Source: Clostridia bacterium (GTDB lineage Bacteria; Bacillota; Clostridia; Christensenellales; Aristaeellaceae). From it: a DNA stretch of 64,000 bases. The notes under the pieces were generated by a model that was given only the letters and a program-made list of their open reading frames with translations, was not told the DNA's origin and ran no database searches. Numbering within the stretch: the stretch's first letter is position 1; each line of letters opens with the position of its first letter. The stretch is from contig JAFXUZ010000001.1 of the NCBI GenBank assembly GCA_017524725.1, forward strand, positions 1 through 64,000. Direction: 5' to 3'. The translations under genes were made by a program, and so were the position numbers. Positions 8,800 to 17,096 of the stretch are shown piece after piece.

Positions 8800-9588
8800 T
8801 TACTGCTGCGCCGGAGTATGCTTTTTCTGATAGGCGGTGGGTGTCGTACCGGTCCGGGCACGGAAAAGCCGGCAGAAATAATCCGGGTCGTAATATCCGC
8901 TGAGCATGGCCGCCTCACTGACGGGCAGCCGCTGCAAAAGGAGCCGCTTCGCGTAGCGGATACGGATATCCGTCAAATATTCATGCGGGGTCATCCCGGT
9001 GGCCTGCTGAAAGCACCGCCGCAGATGATCCTTGCTGTAGCCGGTGGCGGTCAGCGCTTCCGTCACCTGAAAATCTGGATCGCTGTAGGAGGCCGTGATG
9101 CTTTGGATGACCAAGCTTACGACGGGGTGGACAGGCGGCAGGGCCGCGCTTTCTTCGATCATCTGCAAGACAGCGTTATACAGCGTTTCCGTCATGGCAT
9201 CTGTTTCCTTCTGGATCAGGTACCGGGACAGAAGGATCGAAAGCAGGCCGGTCATCGTATGGCAGCTGTCGTCGGACAGGATCAGCGGTTCCGTGAGGAT
9301 CCGCTCTTTTTTCCGGGGAGCGTCGGTGCGGTTCAGCGTATCCGTGCGCATATAGATATCCCTGAATCCGTCAGGGGCGGTTTTCTGATGCGCCGTCCCC
9401 GGCGGGATCACATGAACGGTCCCCGGTGAAAACTGGTATTCCTTTTCTCCTATGACCGCTATACCCTCACCCTCGGTATTCACGATGATTTCAAAGCAGT
9501 CATGACTGTGCGGTTCATGGTCTATGAGTCGGTTCGGGGATGCGCCGACGAGCACCAAAGCCATCATGATCATCCTTCCCGTGTGCAT
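8800..9588 (-). CDS. AraC-family transcriptional regulator with cupin sensor domain
   Basis: A 262-residue protein. Residues 20-100 look like a cupin ligand-binding domain (HEPHSHDCFEIIV, HVIPPGTAHQK). Residues 160-260 carry two helix-turn-helix motifs of the AraC C-terminal domain (TGYSKDHLRRCFQ, and SGYYDPDYFCRLFRARTG). It probably senses a sugar or polyol and controls the divergent dehydrogenase gene at 9711 and perhaps its own operon. It is transcribed from a well-formed promoter in the shared 122-bp intergenic region. Confidence 0.92.
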   Translation of the reverse strand: MHTGRMIMMALVLVGASPNRLIDHEPHSHDCFEIIVNTEGEGIAVIGEKEYQFSPGTVHVIPPGTAHQKTAPDGFRDIYMRTDTLNRTDAPRKKERILTEPLILSDDSCHTMTGLLSILLSRYLIQKETDAMTETLYNAVLQMIEESAALPPVHPVVSLVIQSITASYSDPDFQVTEALTATGYSKDHLRRCFQQATGMTPHEYLTDIRIRYAKRLLLQRLPVSEAAMLSGYYDPDYFCRLFRARTGTTPTAYQKKHTPAQQ

Positions 9589-9597
9589 CTGTCAAAA

Positions 9598-9626
9598 AGT
9601 ATACCAGTACACAGCGTTTTTGTCCA
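9598..9626 (-). promoter_or_regulatory. Promoter of the AraC-LytTR-kinase operon
   Basis: On the minus strand, TGGACA (9626-9621) is 17 bp from TATACT (9603-9598), and the -10 is preceded by TG (extended -10). It lies just upstream of the AraC start at 9588. Confidence 0.65.
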
Positions 9627-9645
9627 GTTTCTAGTCGGTTCTGTT

Positions 9646-9675
9646 CTGTAGAATGTACAGAAGCTGTGCTATCAT
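9646..9675 (+). promoter_or_regulatory. Dehydrogenase promoter region with 5-5-5 palindrome
   Basis: The perfect palindrome CTGTA-GAATG-TACAG (9646-9660) overlaps the -35 position of an extended -10 promoter (TGC-TATCAT at 9667-9675). The next gene starts at 9711. It is a plausible operator for the divergently encoded AraC protein. Confidence 0.5.
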
Positions 9676-9710
9676 AAAGCCATCAAGTGAACGAAAGGAA
9701 GCGCAGAACG

Positions 9711-10703
9711 ATGGAAGGTATGATGCGGCAGATGGTGATGGCGGGCCCCCGGAAGAGCAGGATTATCGAGGTACCGATCCCGAAATACAACGATGACGAA
9801 ATGCTGGTAAAGGTGACCCTGACCGGCATGTGCCATTCCGAATGGTATCCCTGGGCTACCGCCAAGGAGGGCGATATCCTGGGCCATGAAGCCATCGGCG
9901 TGGTGGCCGAGATCGGCAAAAATGTGGAGGGCTTCAAGGTCGGCGACCGCGTGACCGGCCTGGGCGGCGGCGCTTACAGGGAGTACATCGTGGTTTCCCC
10001 GAAGAAGACCGCTCATGTGCCGGACTGCCTGAAGGACGAAGACGCTATCTCCGAGCCTTTGGCCTGCCTGCTTTCCGCAGCCATGAAGCTGCCTGTGGAA
10101 ACCCTGGGAGACACTGTGGCTGTGGTGGGCTGCGGTTACATGGGCCTTGGGACCATCGCGCTGTTCAAGGCCATGGGCTACGGCGACATCATCGCCGTCG
10201 ACAAGAGGCCTGAAGCGCTGGAGAACGCGAAGAAGTTCGGCGCCACGGAGACTTATCTTCCGGAAGATATCCCGGAAATGTACCGCAGCAATTTTGAAAC
10301 CATCGGCAAGGCAGACCTGACTCGCAGCGGCGACAACGCCAACGTGTTCGCTCCCGGCATCCCCACCGTCATGGAATTTGCCGGCACCGAGGACGGCCTG
10401 CAGCTTGCGGGCGAGCTGGTCAAGGCGCACGGCCGCCTGGGCATCGGCGGCTATCACAACGACGGCCCCCGCTCCATCGATTATAAGCTGTGGAACTTTA
10501 AGGCCATCACCACCATCAACTGCCACGAGCGCCGCATCGATTACGAAGCGGGTCTGTGCCGCCGCTGCATGGAACTTCTGGAAAAAGGCATCTGGAAGTT
10601 CACCGGCGTGACCAGAGTCTATGACATGAAGGATTTCGACAAGGTCAGCGAAATGATGGAGCATCACACCGACAACTTCATCAAGGCCGGTATCCGGCCG
10701 TAA
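9711..10703 (+). CDS. Zinc-type medium-chain alcohol/polyol dehydrogenase
   Basis: The ATG at 9711 is preferred over a GTG at 9687 because AGGAAG lies 9 bp upstream. The 330-residue protein has the catalytic zinc set Cys41 (GMCHSEW), His59-Glu60 (GHEA) and Glu115, plus a Rossmann fold (GCGYMGLG at 140-147) followed by the NAD-selecting Asp of IIAVDKR. The usual four-cysteine structural zinc lobe is absent, so the enzyme belongs to the shorter branch of the MDR superfamily. The substrate is unknown; the following Gfo/Idh/MocA gene suggests sugar or polyol oxidation. Confidence 0.88.
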   Translation: MEGMMRQMVMAGPRKSRIIEVPIPKYNDDEMLVKVTLTGMCHSEWYPWATAKEGDILGHEAIGVVAEIGKNVEGFKVGDRVTGLGGGAYREYIVVSPKKTAHVPDCLKDEDAISEPLACLLSAAMKLPVETLGDTVAVVGCGYMGLGTIALFKAMGYGDIIAVDKRPEALENAKKFGATETYLPEDIPEMYRSNFETIGKADLTRSGDNANVFAPGIPTVMEFAGTEDGLQLAGELVKAHGRLGIGGYHNDGPRSIDYKLWNFKAITTINCHERRIDYEAGLCRRCMELLEKGIWKFTGVTRVYDMKDFDKVSEMMEHHTDNFIKAGIRP

Positions 10704-10724
10704 GGAAGCCATATATCGATCCCC

Positions 10725-10764
10725 GGGGAAACCGTTCTATGCCTTGTCAAGGAACGTTTTCCCC
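10725..10764 (+). terminator. Hairpin between the dehydrogenase and the MocA-type gene
   Basis: GGGGAAACCGTTC (10725-10737) pairs with GAACGTTTTCCCC (10752-10764) with one mismatch and a 14-nt loop. No U tract follows, so it may be a processing or attenuating hairpin rather than a full terminator. Confidence 0.45.
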
Positions 10765-10833
10765 TAATTCCTTTCCCGGAAAGCCATTACAGGATACAAA
10801 CTGCAACAAAGTTTCCCCACAGGAGGAAGACAG

Positions 10834-12006
10834 ATGGAACGCGTTAAAACTGCCGTGGTGGGCTGCGGCATGATCAGCAATATCTACATCAAGAATCTGA
10901 AGCATTTGTTCTCCATCATCGATCTGGCCGCGGTGGCTGATATCAACCGGACGGCGGCCGAAGAAAAGGCACAAACCTATGGAGTGGACCGGGTGATGAC
11001 CATTGATGAGGTCGCCTCCTCACCGGACATCGAACTGGTGATCAACCTGACCCCCGCCTTTGCACACTACAGCATCATCCGGCAGATGCTGGAAGCCGGC
11101 AAGCATGTCTGGACCGAAAAAGTGATGACCGTGACCGTTAAAGAAGCGAAAGAACTTTGCGCCCTGGCGGACCGGAAAGGGCTGTATCTGGGCGTTGCGC
11201 CGGATACCGTGTTGGGGGCAGGCCTGCAGACAGCCCGCCGGGCGCTGGATACCGGCATGATCGGCGCCGTCACTTCCGGGCTGGCGGTCATCAACCGCAA
11301 CCAGTCCCTGAACGCCGAGGTATTCACTTTTCTCCGGGGAAATGGCGGTTCGCTGCCCTATGATGTAGGCATCTACTATATCGGGGCGCTGCTGACTTTG
11401 CTGGGTCCGGTGCAGTCCGTCAAGGCATTCGGTTCTCCCGCTCCGGTCCATACCCCTCAATTCCTGTTCCGGAACGCAGATACAAAGCCCTGGCAGATCC
11501 CCGGCAGCAACGTTCTGTCCGCCGCGCTCCGCTTCCGCTGCGGCGCACTGGTGAGCGTACTTTTTGACGGCAACACAGTGAACGCTTCACAGCATGCTTT
11601 GACCCTGTTCGGCACCCGCGGCGTGCTGCAGGTGGGAGATCCGGATACCTTCGGCGGACAGAATACATTGCTTTATGCCGACCAGCCCGCCTGTGCGCTG
11701 CCTTTTACTCACGGTTACGACGGCAAAAACACCATCGATCCCACCCCATTTGACCATTACGGCCACAGGGGCGTCGGCGCGGCGGAAATGGCCTATGCCA
11801 TCCGGAAGGGACGGCGCAATCGCTGCAGCAAAGAGTACGGCCTGCATTGCCTGGAGGTGCTGGACGGCATGGAACGCTCCGCGTCCACCGGTGAAACGGT
11901 GGAACTGGAAACACAGTTCGTAATGAAACCCCTGGCGCCGGGTTTTTTCAGCGGCTTTATGGGCGGATCATTCCGGGCAGATGCTGAATCCTCCCTGATG
12001 GAGTAA
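10834..12006 (+). CDS. Gfo/Idh/MocA-family NAD(P)-dependent oxidoreductase
   Basis: A 390-residue protein with an N-terminal Rossmann fold (VVGCGMIS at 8-15), the family EK pair (Glu95-Lys96 in HVWTEKVM, where most members have EKP) and a C-terminal alpha/beta domain (residues 120-350). Members oxidise or reduce sugars, inositols and related polyols. An AGGAGG ribosome site lies before the ATG. It follows the dehydrogenase on the same strand after 130 bp containing a hairpin, so the two may act in one pathway. Substrate unknown. Confidence 0.9.
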   Translation: MERVKTAVVGCGMISNIYIKNLKHLFSIIDLAAVADINRTAAEEKAQTYGVDRVMTIDEVASSPDIELVINLTPAFAHYSIIRQMLEAGKHVWTEKVMTVTVKEAKELCALADRKGLYLGVAPDTVLGAGLQTARRALDTGMIGAVTSGLAVINRNQSLNAEVFTFLRGNGGSLPYDVGIYYIGALLTLLGPVQSVKAFGSPAPVHTPQFLFRNADTKPWQIPGSNVLSAALRFRCGALVSVLFDGNTVNASQHALTLFGTRGVLQVGDPDTFGGQNTLLYADQPACALPFTHGYDGKNTIDPTPFDHYGHRGVGAAEMAYAIRKGRRNRCSKEYGLHCLEVLDGMERSASTGETVELETQFVMKPLAPGFFSGFMGGSFRADAESSLME

Positions 12007-12036
12007 GCCTTATAATAGAATCGGGTCCGGAATACG

Positions 12037-12090
12037 TTAACGTTTCCTTAACACAAACCTGACATAACATAAACAAACCTCCGTTATGAT
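12037..12090 (+). promoter_or_regulatory. Four 11-bp direct repeats upstream of a -10 box (copy 1)
   Basis: From 12037 the sequence divides into four 11-mers beginning TTAAC, TTAAC, CTGAC and TAAAC (consensus YWRAC), followed by TATGAT at 12085-12090. No good -35 is present. OmpR/PhoB-type regulators bind 11-bp spaced direct repeats in place of a -35. The same layout recurs at 16625-16678 with an identical 48-bp distance from first repeat to -10. Confidence 0.6.
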
Positions 12091-12152
12091 GAGCCTGTCA
12101 GTCGGAAGGCTGACGGATGAAGAAAGAAATTCATAACGGAGGTGTTTTGTAT

Positions 12153-13169
12153 ATGAAGAACAATGTGAAGTATCTGGTCACCGGCGCGGCGGGATTCCTG
12201 GGCGGTACCATTTGCCGCCAACTGATCGAGCGGGGCGAGGATGTCCGGGCCTTCGTGCTGCCCGGCGATCCGGCAATCCAGTATGTGCCTGAGGAAGCGG
12301 AGATCGTGGAAGGCGATCTGACCGACATGGATTCCCTGAAAAAACTGTTCGCCGTAGAAGAGGGCACCGAAACCATCGTGCTGCACATCGCAAGCATCGT
12401 CACCGTGAACCCGGAATATTCATCCAAGGTGATGGAGGTCAACGTGGACGGCACGAAGAACATCATCCAACTGTGCCTCAGTCACCCCGAGTGCAAAAAA
12501 CTGGTTTACTGTTCCTCCACCGGTGCGATCCCGGAGGCGGCCATGGGACAGACCATCAGGGAAGTGCGCCGCTTCGATCCGGACGAAGTGGTGGGCTGCT
12601 ACAGCCGCAGCAAGGCCATGGCCAGCCAGGCGGTGCTGGACGCAGTGCATGAACAGGGCCTTAACGCCTGCATCGTCCATCCCAGCGGCATCATGGGGCC
12701 GGAGGATTATGCCATCGGCGAAACCACCGGCACGCTGATCAAGATCATCAAGGGCGAAATGCCTGCGGGTATCGACGGCTCCTTTAACCTCTGCGACGTG
12801 CGGGACCTGGCGGCGGGCACCATTGCCGCGGCGGACAAAGGCAAGGCCGGGGAATGCTACATCCTTGCCAACGAACCCGTTTCCTTCCGGGATTTCTCCC
12901 GCATGGTCAGTGACGAGGCGGGATGCAAAAAGGTGGGCATGTTCCTGCCCATCTGGGCAGCCAATATGATGGGCGGCATGATGGAAAAGCAGGCGAAGAA
13001 GAAGGGCACCAAGCCCATGATGACCCGGTTCTCGGTCTATAACCTGGCCCGCAACAACAAGTTCGATTCCACCAAGGCCGTCCGGGAGCTGGGCTATTCT
13101 ACCCGCTCCTACCGGGATACCATCCATGATGAGATCGTTTGGCTCAAGGAAACCGGCAAGATCGCCTGA
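12153..13169 (+). CDS. NAD-dependent epimerase/dehydratase (extended SDR)
   Basis: The start is the ATG at 12153 (ribosome site CGGAGG), not the upstream in-frame ATG at 12117. The 338-residue protein has the nucleotide-binding motif GAAGFLG (11-17), Asp55 of GDLTD, the Ser-rich SST (121-123) and the catalytic Tyr150-xxx-Lys154 (YSRSK). The sequence resembles NAD(P)-dependent epimerases and dihydroflavonol-4-reductase-like enzymes; the substrate is unknown. It heads a short operon with a 34-codon ORF and an SDR, driven by the repeat-bearing promoter just upstream. Confidence 0.9.
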   Translation: MKNNVKYLVTGAAGFLGGTICRQLIERGEDVRAFVLPGDPAIQYVPEEAEIVEGDLTDMDSLKKLFAVEEGTETIVLHIASIVTVNPEYSSKVMEVNVDGTKNIIQLCLSHPECKKLVYCSSTGAIPEAAMGQTIREVRRFDPDEVVGCYSRSKAMASQAVLDAVHEQGLNACIVHPSGIMGPEDYAIGETTGTLIKIIKGEMPAGIDGSFNLCDVRDLAAGTIAAADKGKAGECYILANEPVSFRDFSRMVSDEAGCKKVGMFLPIWAANMMGGMMEKQAKKKGTKPMMTRFSVYNLARNNKFDSTKAVRELGYSTRSYRDTIHDEIVWLKETGKIA

Positions 13170-13181
13170 GGAGGAATAACG

Positions 13182-13286
13182 ATGTTGGATTATTTGCTGG
13201 CCTTTGAAATCGCTGCCCCTGTGACATCTGGATTCTTCGGATATTTTCGATTCCTTCGGAGGAAGAACGCAAAGCAGGAGGGGTAA
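13182..13286 (+). CDS. Small 34-residue ORF, unknown function
   Basis: An ATG at 13182 preceded by GAGGAGGAAT, an excellent ribosome site, encodes a 34-residue peptide (starts MLDYLLAFE, ends RRKNAKQEG). It has a hydrophobic N-terminal half and a strongly basic C-terminus. It sits 12 bp after the epimerase stop and 6 bp before the SDR start, so it is translated with them if real. No family recognised. It could be a small membrane-associated peptide or a relic. Confidence 0.5.
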   Translation: MLDYLLAFEIAAPVTSGFFGYFRFLRRKNAKQEG

Positions 13287-13292
13287 AGCGAT

Positions 13293-14159
13293 ATGAATAA
13301 AACAGTCTGCGTCATTACTGGAGGCGGCAGCGGCATGGGACTGGCTGCGGCCAAGGAAATGCCAAAGGATAAGATCATCGTGCTGTCCGGACGTACGGTG
13401 AAAAAACTGGAAAACGCCGTGAACGAATTGACGGCATTGGGCTATGAAGCCCACGCCTTCGCCTGCGATACAGCCAAGCGGGAGGACGTGCGGGCGTTGG
13501 CGGAGTACGCCGCTTCCCTTGGTGAAATCAAAAATGTGATCCACGCCGCCGGGCTGTCGCCTGCCATGGCGAAGCCGGAACAGCTTTTGCAGGTCAACGC
13601 CCTGGGCACCGTTCACGTCAATCAGGAATTTAGCCGGTTGATGCGAGCCGGCAGCGTGATCGTGGATGTCTCCTCCAATTCCGCCTATGTGCTGCCTGAT
13701 TTTCTGGTGGGCAAGGGGCTGTGCCGTCTGGCGGAAAGAAATGAAGACAAATTCGTCCATCGGCTCCTGAAGCTGTGCAGCCTGGTTCCGGGAGGCTACC
13801 AGAAATCCGGCCTGGCCTATGCTTTGAGCAAAAAGTTTGTGATCCGCTATGCCCAGATGTGCGCCAGCGATTACGGCGAAAAAAGCATCCGGGTGGTATC
13901 TCTGAGCCCCGGGCTGATCGCCACTGACATGGGCAATCTGGAAGCCCGGGAGGGCGGCAAAATGCTGCGATTTGCCGCCGAAAAACGCATGGGGACGCCG
14001 GAGGAGCTGGGCTATGCCCTCGCTTCCCTGGCCGACGAGCGTAACGGCTATCTGGCCGGGGTGGATGTGCTGTGCGACGGCGGAGCCAGCTTCGGCAAGC
14101 TGTTCCGCAAAAAGGGAAAAAATCAAAAAGCGCGAAAAACGGCTGTATCGGCGGCTTGA
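13293..14159 (+). CDS. Short-chain dehydrogenase/reductase
   Basis: A 288-residue classical SDR: TGGGSGMG cofactor motif (9-16), NAG-like HAAG at 84-87, catalytic Ser in VSSNS near 128 and Tyr176-xxx-Lys180 (YALSK), and the SPGLIATDM substrate loop. The C-terminus is extended by a Lys/Arg-rich tail. It probably reduces a carbonyl in a steroid-, bile-acid- or hydroxyacyl-like substrate (unknown). A strong terminator follows, so this gene ends the epimerase operon. Confidence 0.9.
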   Translation: MNKTVCVITGGGSGMGLAAAKEMPKDKIIVLSGRTVKKLENAVNELTALGYEAHAFACDTAKREDVRALAEYAASLGEIKNVIHAAGLSPAMAKPEQLLQVNALGTVHVNQEFSRLMRAGSVIVDVSSNSAYVLPDFLVGKGLCRLAERNEDKFVHRLLKLCSLVPGGYQKSGLAYALSKKFVIRYAQMCASDYGEKSIRVVSLSPGLIATDMGNLEAREGGKMLRFAAEKRMGTPEELGYALASLADERNGYLAGVDVLCDGGASFGKLFRKKGKNQKARKTAVSAA

Positions 14160-14170
14160 GGCTTTCGTTG

Positions 14171-14194
14171 GGCGGGACTTTTTCCCGCCTTTTT
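14171..14194 (+). terminator. Rho-independent terminator after the SDR gene
   Basis: GGCGGG (14171-14176) pairs with CCCGCC (14184-14189), followed by TTTTT. It separates the epimerase/SDR operon from the two-component operon. Confidence 0.85.
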
Positions 14195-14204
14195 CCATTC
14201 GCGA

Positions 14205-14237
14205 TTAACTGAACTTTAACAAAAGGTATGCTATACT
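14205..14237 (+). promoter_or_regulatory. Two TTAAC repeats 11 bp apart over the two-component promoter (copy 2)
   Basis: TTAAC occurs at 14205 and 14216, the same half-site and 11-bp spacing as at 12037 and 16625. Here the repeats lie over the -35 region of a TATACT -10 (14232-14237) rather than further upstream. This suggests autoregulation of the response regulator with a different geometry, possibly repression. Confidence 0.5.
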
Positions 14238-14266
14238 GGATTTGTATACCGCAGGGAGGGACGCTT

Positions 14267-14941
14267 ATGTTCAAGATTTTGGTGGTAGAAGACGACCGGG
14301 AACTGAATAGCCAGGTATGCACGTATTTGAAGCAAAACGGCTATGAGGCCGTGGGTTGCCTGAACGCCAACGACGCCTTCAATACCTTGTATAATGATCT
14401 TTTTGACCTGATCGTATCCGACATCATGATGCCGGGCATGGACGGATTTGAGTTTGCACGGGCGGTGCGGAAAAACAGCAAGGAACTGCCGATCCTTTTT
14501 ATGACCGCCCGTGATGATTTTGCCGCCAAGCGCCAGGGCTTCCAGATCGGCGTTGATGATTACATGGTGAAGCCCATCGACCTTGAGGAGCTGGTATTGC
14601 GGGTGGGCGCTTTATTACGCCGGGCGAAAATCATGGGCAGTCACCGTCTGGAGGCGGGCGATGTATTATTGGATGCCGACGAGCGCTCCTGCACGGTGAA
14701 GGGAGAGGAAGTCAATTTGACCACCCGGGAATTCAACATCCTGTACAAGCTGCTTTCCTATCCGAAAAAGACCTTCACCCGGGCCCAGCTGATGGACGAA
14801 TTCTGGGACGTGGATTCATCCTCCACCCTGCGTACGGTGGATGTGTACATGACCAAGCTGCGGGAGAAGTTTGCCGATACTGACGCATTTGAGATCCAGA
14901 CCGTCCGCGGCCTGGGCTGCAAGGCGGTGATAAAGGCATGA
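14267..14941 (+). CDS. OmpR-family response regulator
   Basis: The ATG at 14267 has a GGGAGGG ribosome site; an upstream in-frame ATG at 14228 lies inside the promoter and is rejected. The 224-residue protein has a receiver domain (Asp9/Asp10, phosphoacceptor Asp52 in SDIMMPGMDG, Lys in VKPID) and a C-terminal winged helix (NLTTREFNILYKLL, then TLRTVDVYMTKLREK). It is VanR/PhoP-like. Its stop overlaps the kinase start by 4 bp. The 11-bp TTAAC repeats at its own and two neighbouring promoters are the expected kind of binding site. Confidence 0.94.
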   Translation: MFKILVVEDDRELNSQVCTYLKQNGYEAVGCLNANDAFNTLYNDLFDLIVSDIMMPGMDGFEFARAVRKNSKELPILFMTARDDFAAKRQGFQIGVDDYMVKPIDLEELVLRVGALLRRAKIMGSHRLEAGDVLLDADERSCTVKGEEVNLTTREFNILYKLLSYPKKTFTRAQLMDEFWDVDSSSTLRTVDVYMTKLREKFADTDAFEIQTVRGLGCKAVIKA

Positions 14942-15987
14942 ACAAGGAACGCAAAGCCTTTTTGATCTGGCGGTACGTCACTTTTTTTCTGATGATCTCC
15001 TTTGTAGTCACCTGTTCCTTTTTGCTGTTCCTCAACTCCATGCAGATCGACTACGCCATGCTGCCACGGAACGCCCTGTTCACCTTCGGCAACGTGGCGT
15101 TTTTAAGCTTTTTCCTGCTGCTGTCCGATTGGCTGTTCCGCAAGTGGACGGTGGATAAGCCCGTACGCCTGATCCACGAAGCTACGAAACGCATGACGGA
15201 AGGCGACCTGACTGCCCGCATCGACACGAGCAAGTTCACCGTGGCCGGGGAAGATTTTCAGCACATCGCGGAGGATTTCAACCTGATGGCGGAGGAGCTT
15301 TCCAGCAACAGCGCCCTGCGAACAGATTTTGTTTCAAACGTCTCTCACGAATTGAAAACACCCCTGGCCGTGATCCGCAATTACGGCAAAATGCTGCAAA
15401 GCGATACGATCACGGAAGAACAGCGGTTAGAATACGCCCAGGGCATCGACCGTGCTGCCCAGCGCATGACGCAGCTTATCACCAACATACTGAAAATGAA
15501 CAAGCTGGAAAACCAGCAGATCAGCCTCAAGGTGCGGGAATACGACCTGACGGAGCAGGTAGCGGAATGCCTGCTTTCCTTCGACGATGACCTGGAACGC
15601 AAGCACATTGACCTGCAATGCGGGATGGACGACCGCATCCTGGTCAACGCCGATCCCGAGCTGCTGACGCTGGTGTGGAATAACCTCTTATCCAACGCCG
15701 TCAAATTCACTGCGGAAGGCGGAAGCATCACGGTGACGGTGAAACCGGAAGATGGAAATGCCGTGGTTTCCATACAGGATACCGGCTGCGGCATCACCCC
15801 GGAAACGTCGAAGCATATCTTCGACAAATTCTATCAGGGCGATACCAGCCACGCCACCGAGGGCAACGGTCTTGGCCTGGCGCTTGTCAAGCGGGTGATC
15901 GACCTGACCGGCGGAGAAATCAGCGTCAGAAGCGCGCCCGGGGAAGGCAGCACCTTCACCGTGAAGATCAGGCGGAGCCAGGCATGA
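14938..15987 (+). CDS. Sensor histidine kinase (VanS/PhoR-like)
   Basis: A 349-residue kinase with two transmembrane helices (about 10-33 and 50-68), a short extracytoplasmic loop, a HAMP domain (70-122), phosphoacceptor His137 in SNVSHELKTPLA, and ATPase boxes N (NLLSNAVKF), G1 (DTGCGI) and G2 (GNGLGLALVK). The tiny external loop suggests intramembrane sensing, as in cell-envelope stress kinases. It overlaps the regulator upstream and the membrane protein downstream by 4 bp each, so all three are coupled. Confidence 0.95.
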   Translation: MNKERKAFLIWRYVTFFLMISFVVTCSFLLFLNSMQIDYAMLPRNALFTFGNVAFLSFFLLLSDWLFRKWTVDKPVRLIHEATKRMTEGDLTARIDTSKFTVAGEDFQHIAEDFNLMAEELSSNSALRTDFVSNVSHELKTPLAVIRNYGKMLQSDTITEEQRLEYAQGIDRAAQRMTQLITNILKMNKLENQQISLKVREYDLTEQVAECLLSFDDDLERKHIDLQCGMDDRILVNADPELLTLVWNNLLSNAVKFTAEGGSITVTVKPEDGNAVVSIQDTGCGITPETSKHIFDKFYQGDTSHATEGNGLGLALVKRVIDLTGGEISVRSAPGEGSTFTVKIRRSQA

Positions 15988-16628
15988 AGGTACAGGCGAT
16001 CATCAAAAAAGGCAGAGAGGTATGCCGGGATCAAAACGCGCGATCCCGGTATATCCTGCATTTTTCCCTGGCGGGAAATATCTTCTTCGCCCTGTTGGAG
16101 CTGGCGGAAGGGCTGTATTTCAACTCTGTCTGGCTGATCGCCATCGGCGTGTATTATGCTATGCTGGCACTGATGCGCTTCTCCCTGCTTCATTCCATCC
16201 GCAGCACAAACGAACAGGAAGGAAAGAAAGCCTATTTCCGCACGGCGATCCTTTTGAACCTGCTCACTGTGGCCATGACGGGGATCTTCGCCCAGCTGGT
16301 CATCGACGATCAGAGCTTCCATTATCCCGGCGTGCTGATCTACGCCATGGCGCTGTGGGCGTTTATCAAAATCATTATGGCCGTCAATAACCTGATCCGG
16401 CGCAGGAAAGAAGACGAACCGATCCTGGCCGCTGCCCGGTGCCTCTCCTTTGCCGCAGCAATTATGTCCATTCTGGCCTTGCAAACGGCTATGATCAGCC
16501 AGTTCGGCGACGATGCGTCAGACTTCGCCCACACCATGAACGGCATTGCCGGGGCGGTGATCACCGCGCTGCTGATTATGCTTTCCGCCCTCATGCTGGC
16601 AAAAGCGCTGAGAAAAGATGTGTATTAA
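15984..16628 (+). CDS. Six-helix membrane protein coupled to the two-component system
   Basis: A 214-residue protein with about six transmembrane segments and basic cytoplasmic loops (SIRSTNEQEGKKAY, RRRKEDEP). No catalytic motif was recognised. Its ATG overlaps the kinase stop, so it belongs to the same operon and could be an accessory sensor, a resistance factor or a transporter-like protein. Its stop overlaps the repeat array that precedes the next gene. Confidence 0.8.
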   Translation: MKVQAIIKKGREVCRDQNARSRYILHFSLAGNIFFALLELAEGLYFNSVWLIAIGVYYAMLALMRFSLLHSIRSTNEQEGKKAYFRTAILLNLLTVAMTGIFAQLVIDDQSFHYPGVLIYAMALWAFIKIIMAVNNLIRRRKEDEPILAAARCLSFAAAIMSILALQTAMISQFGDDASDFAHTMNGIAGAVITALLIMLSALMLAKALRKDVY

Positions 16629-16678
16629 CAATTCTTTGACAAAACGCAAACGATTTTCAAACATAGCCACCGTATAAT
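16625..16678 (+). promoter_or_regulatory. Four 11-bp direct repeats upstream of a -10 box (copy 3)
   Basis: From 16625 four consecutive 11-mers begin TTAAC, TTGAC, CAAAC and CAAAC, followed by TATAAT at 16673-16678. First repeat to -10 is 48 bp, exactly as at 12037-12090. The likely binder is the OmpR-type regulator encoded at 14267 (inference). Confidence 0.6.
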
Positions 16679-16712
16679 AAGCCTGTAATATGAAAGAAAG
16701 GAAGTAGGAACC

Positions 16713-17081
16713 ATGGAGAACAAACAGCAAGTCAACATCACCTATTCGGCCGAGGAACAGAAGGAAATCGATTATATCCGGGCTAAATATCAGTCCGGCG
16801 AAAAAAAGCAGCCCAACAATCTGGATAAGCTCAAAAAGCTGGACGCCAAGGTGGAAAGCAAAGCCATGATCATCGCCTTGTCTGCAGGCATCATCAGCAC
16901 GCTGATCCTGGGGTTGGGCATGGCCTGTGTGCTGGTATGGAATCAGTTGGTGATCGGTGTGGTCATTGGAGCATTCGGGATAGCCGGAGCGCTGTATGCC
17001 TGGCCGCTGTATCAAAAAGTGCTGAAAAAAGAACGGGAAAAAGCCGCTCCGGAAATCCGGCGGCTGAGCAATAACGAATAA
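16713..17081 (+). CDS. Small two-helix membrane protein with charged N-terminal domain
   Basis: A 122-residue protein. Residues 1-50 are charged and helical (TYSAEEQKEIDYIRAKYQ), followed by two hydrophobic helices (about 52-74 and 78-98) and a basic tail. Homologous small proteins are common in Clostridia, sometimes carrying the name dihydropteridine reductase without support; I see no catalytic motif. It has a good ribosome site (AAAGGAAG), and its promoter carries the 11-bp repeat array, so it is a candidate output of the neighbouring two-component system. Confidence 0.8.
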   Translation: MENKQQVNITYSAEEQKEIDYIRAKYQSGEKKQPNNLDKLKKLDAKVESKAMIIALSAGIISTLILGLGMACVLVWNQLVIGVVIGAFGIAGALYAWPLYQKVLKKEREKAAPEIRRLSNNE

Positions 17082-17096
17082 TGGGAGGATAGGAAT

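Noticed and set aside
12420..14198. A 592-codon minus-strand open frame across the epimerase and SDR genes
   Set aside because: It opposes two well-defined dehydrogenases and a terminator and has no recognisable domain.
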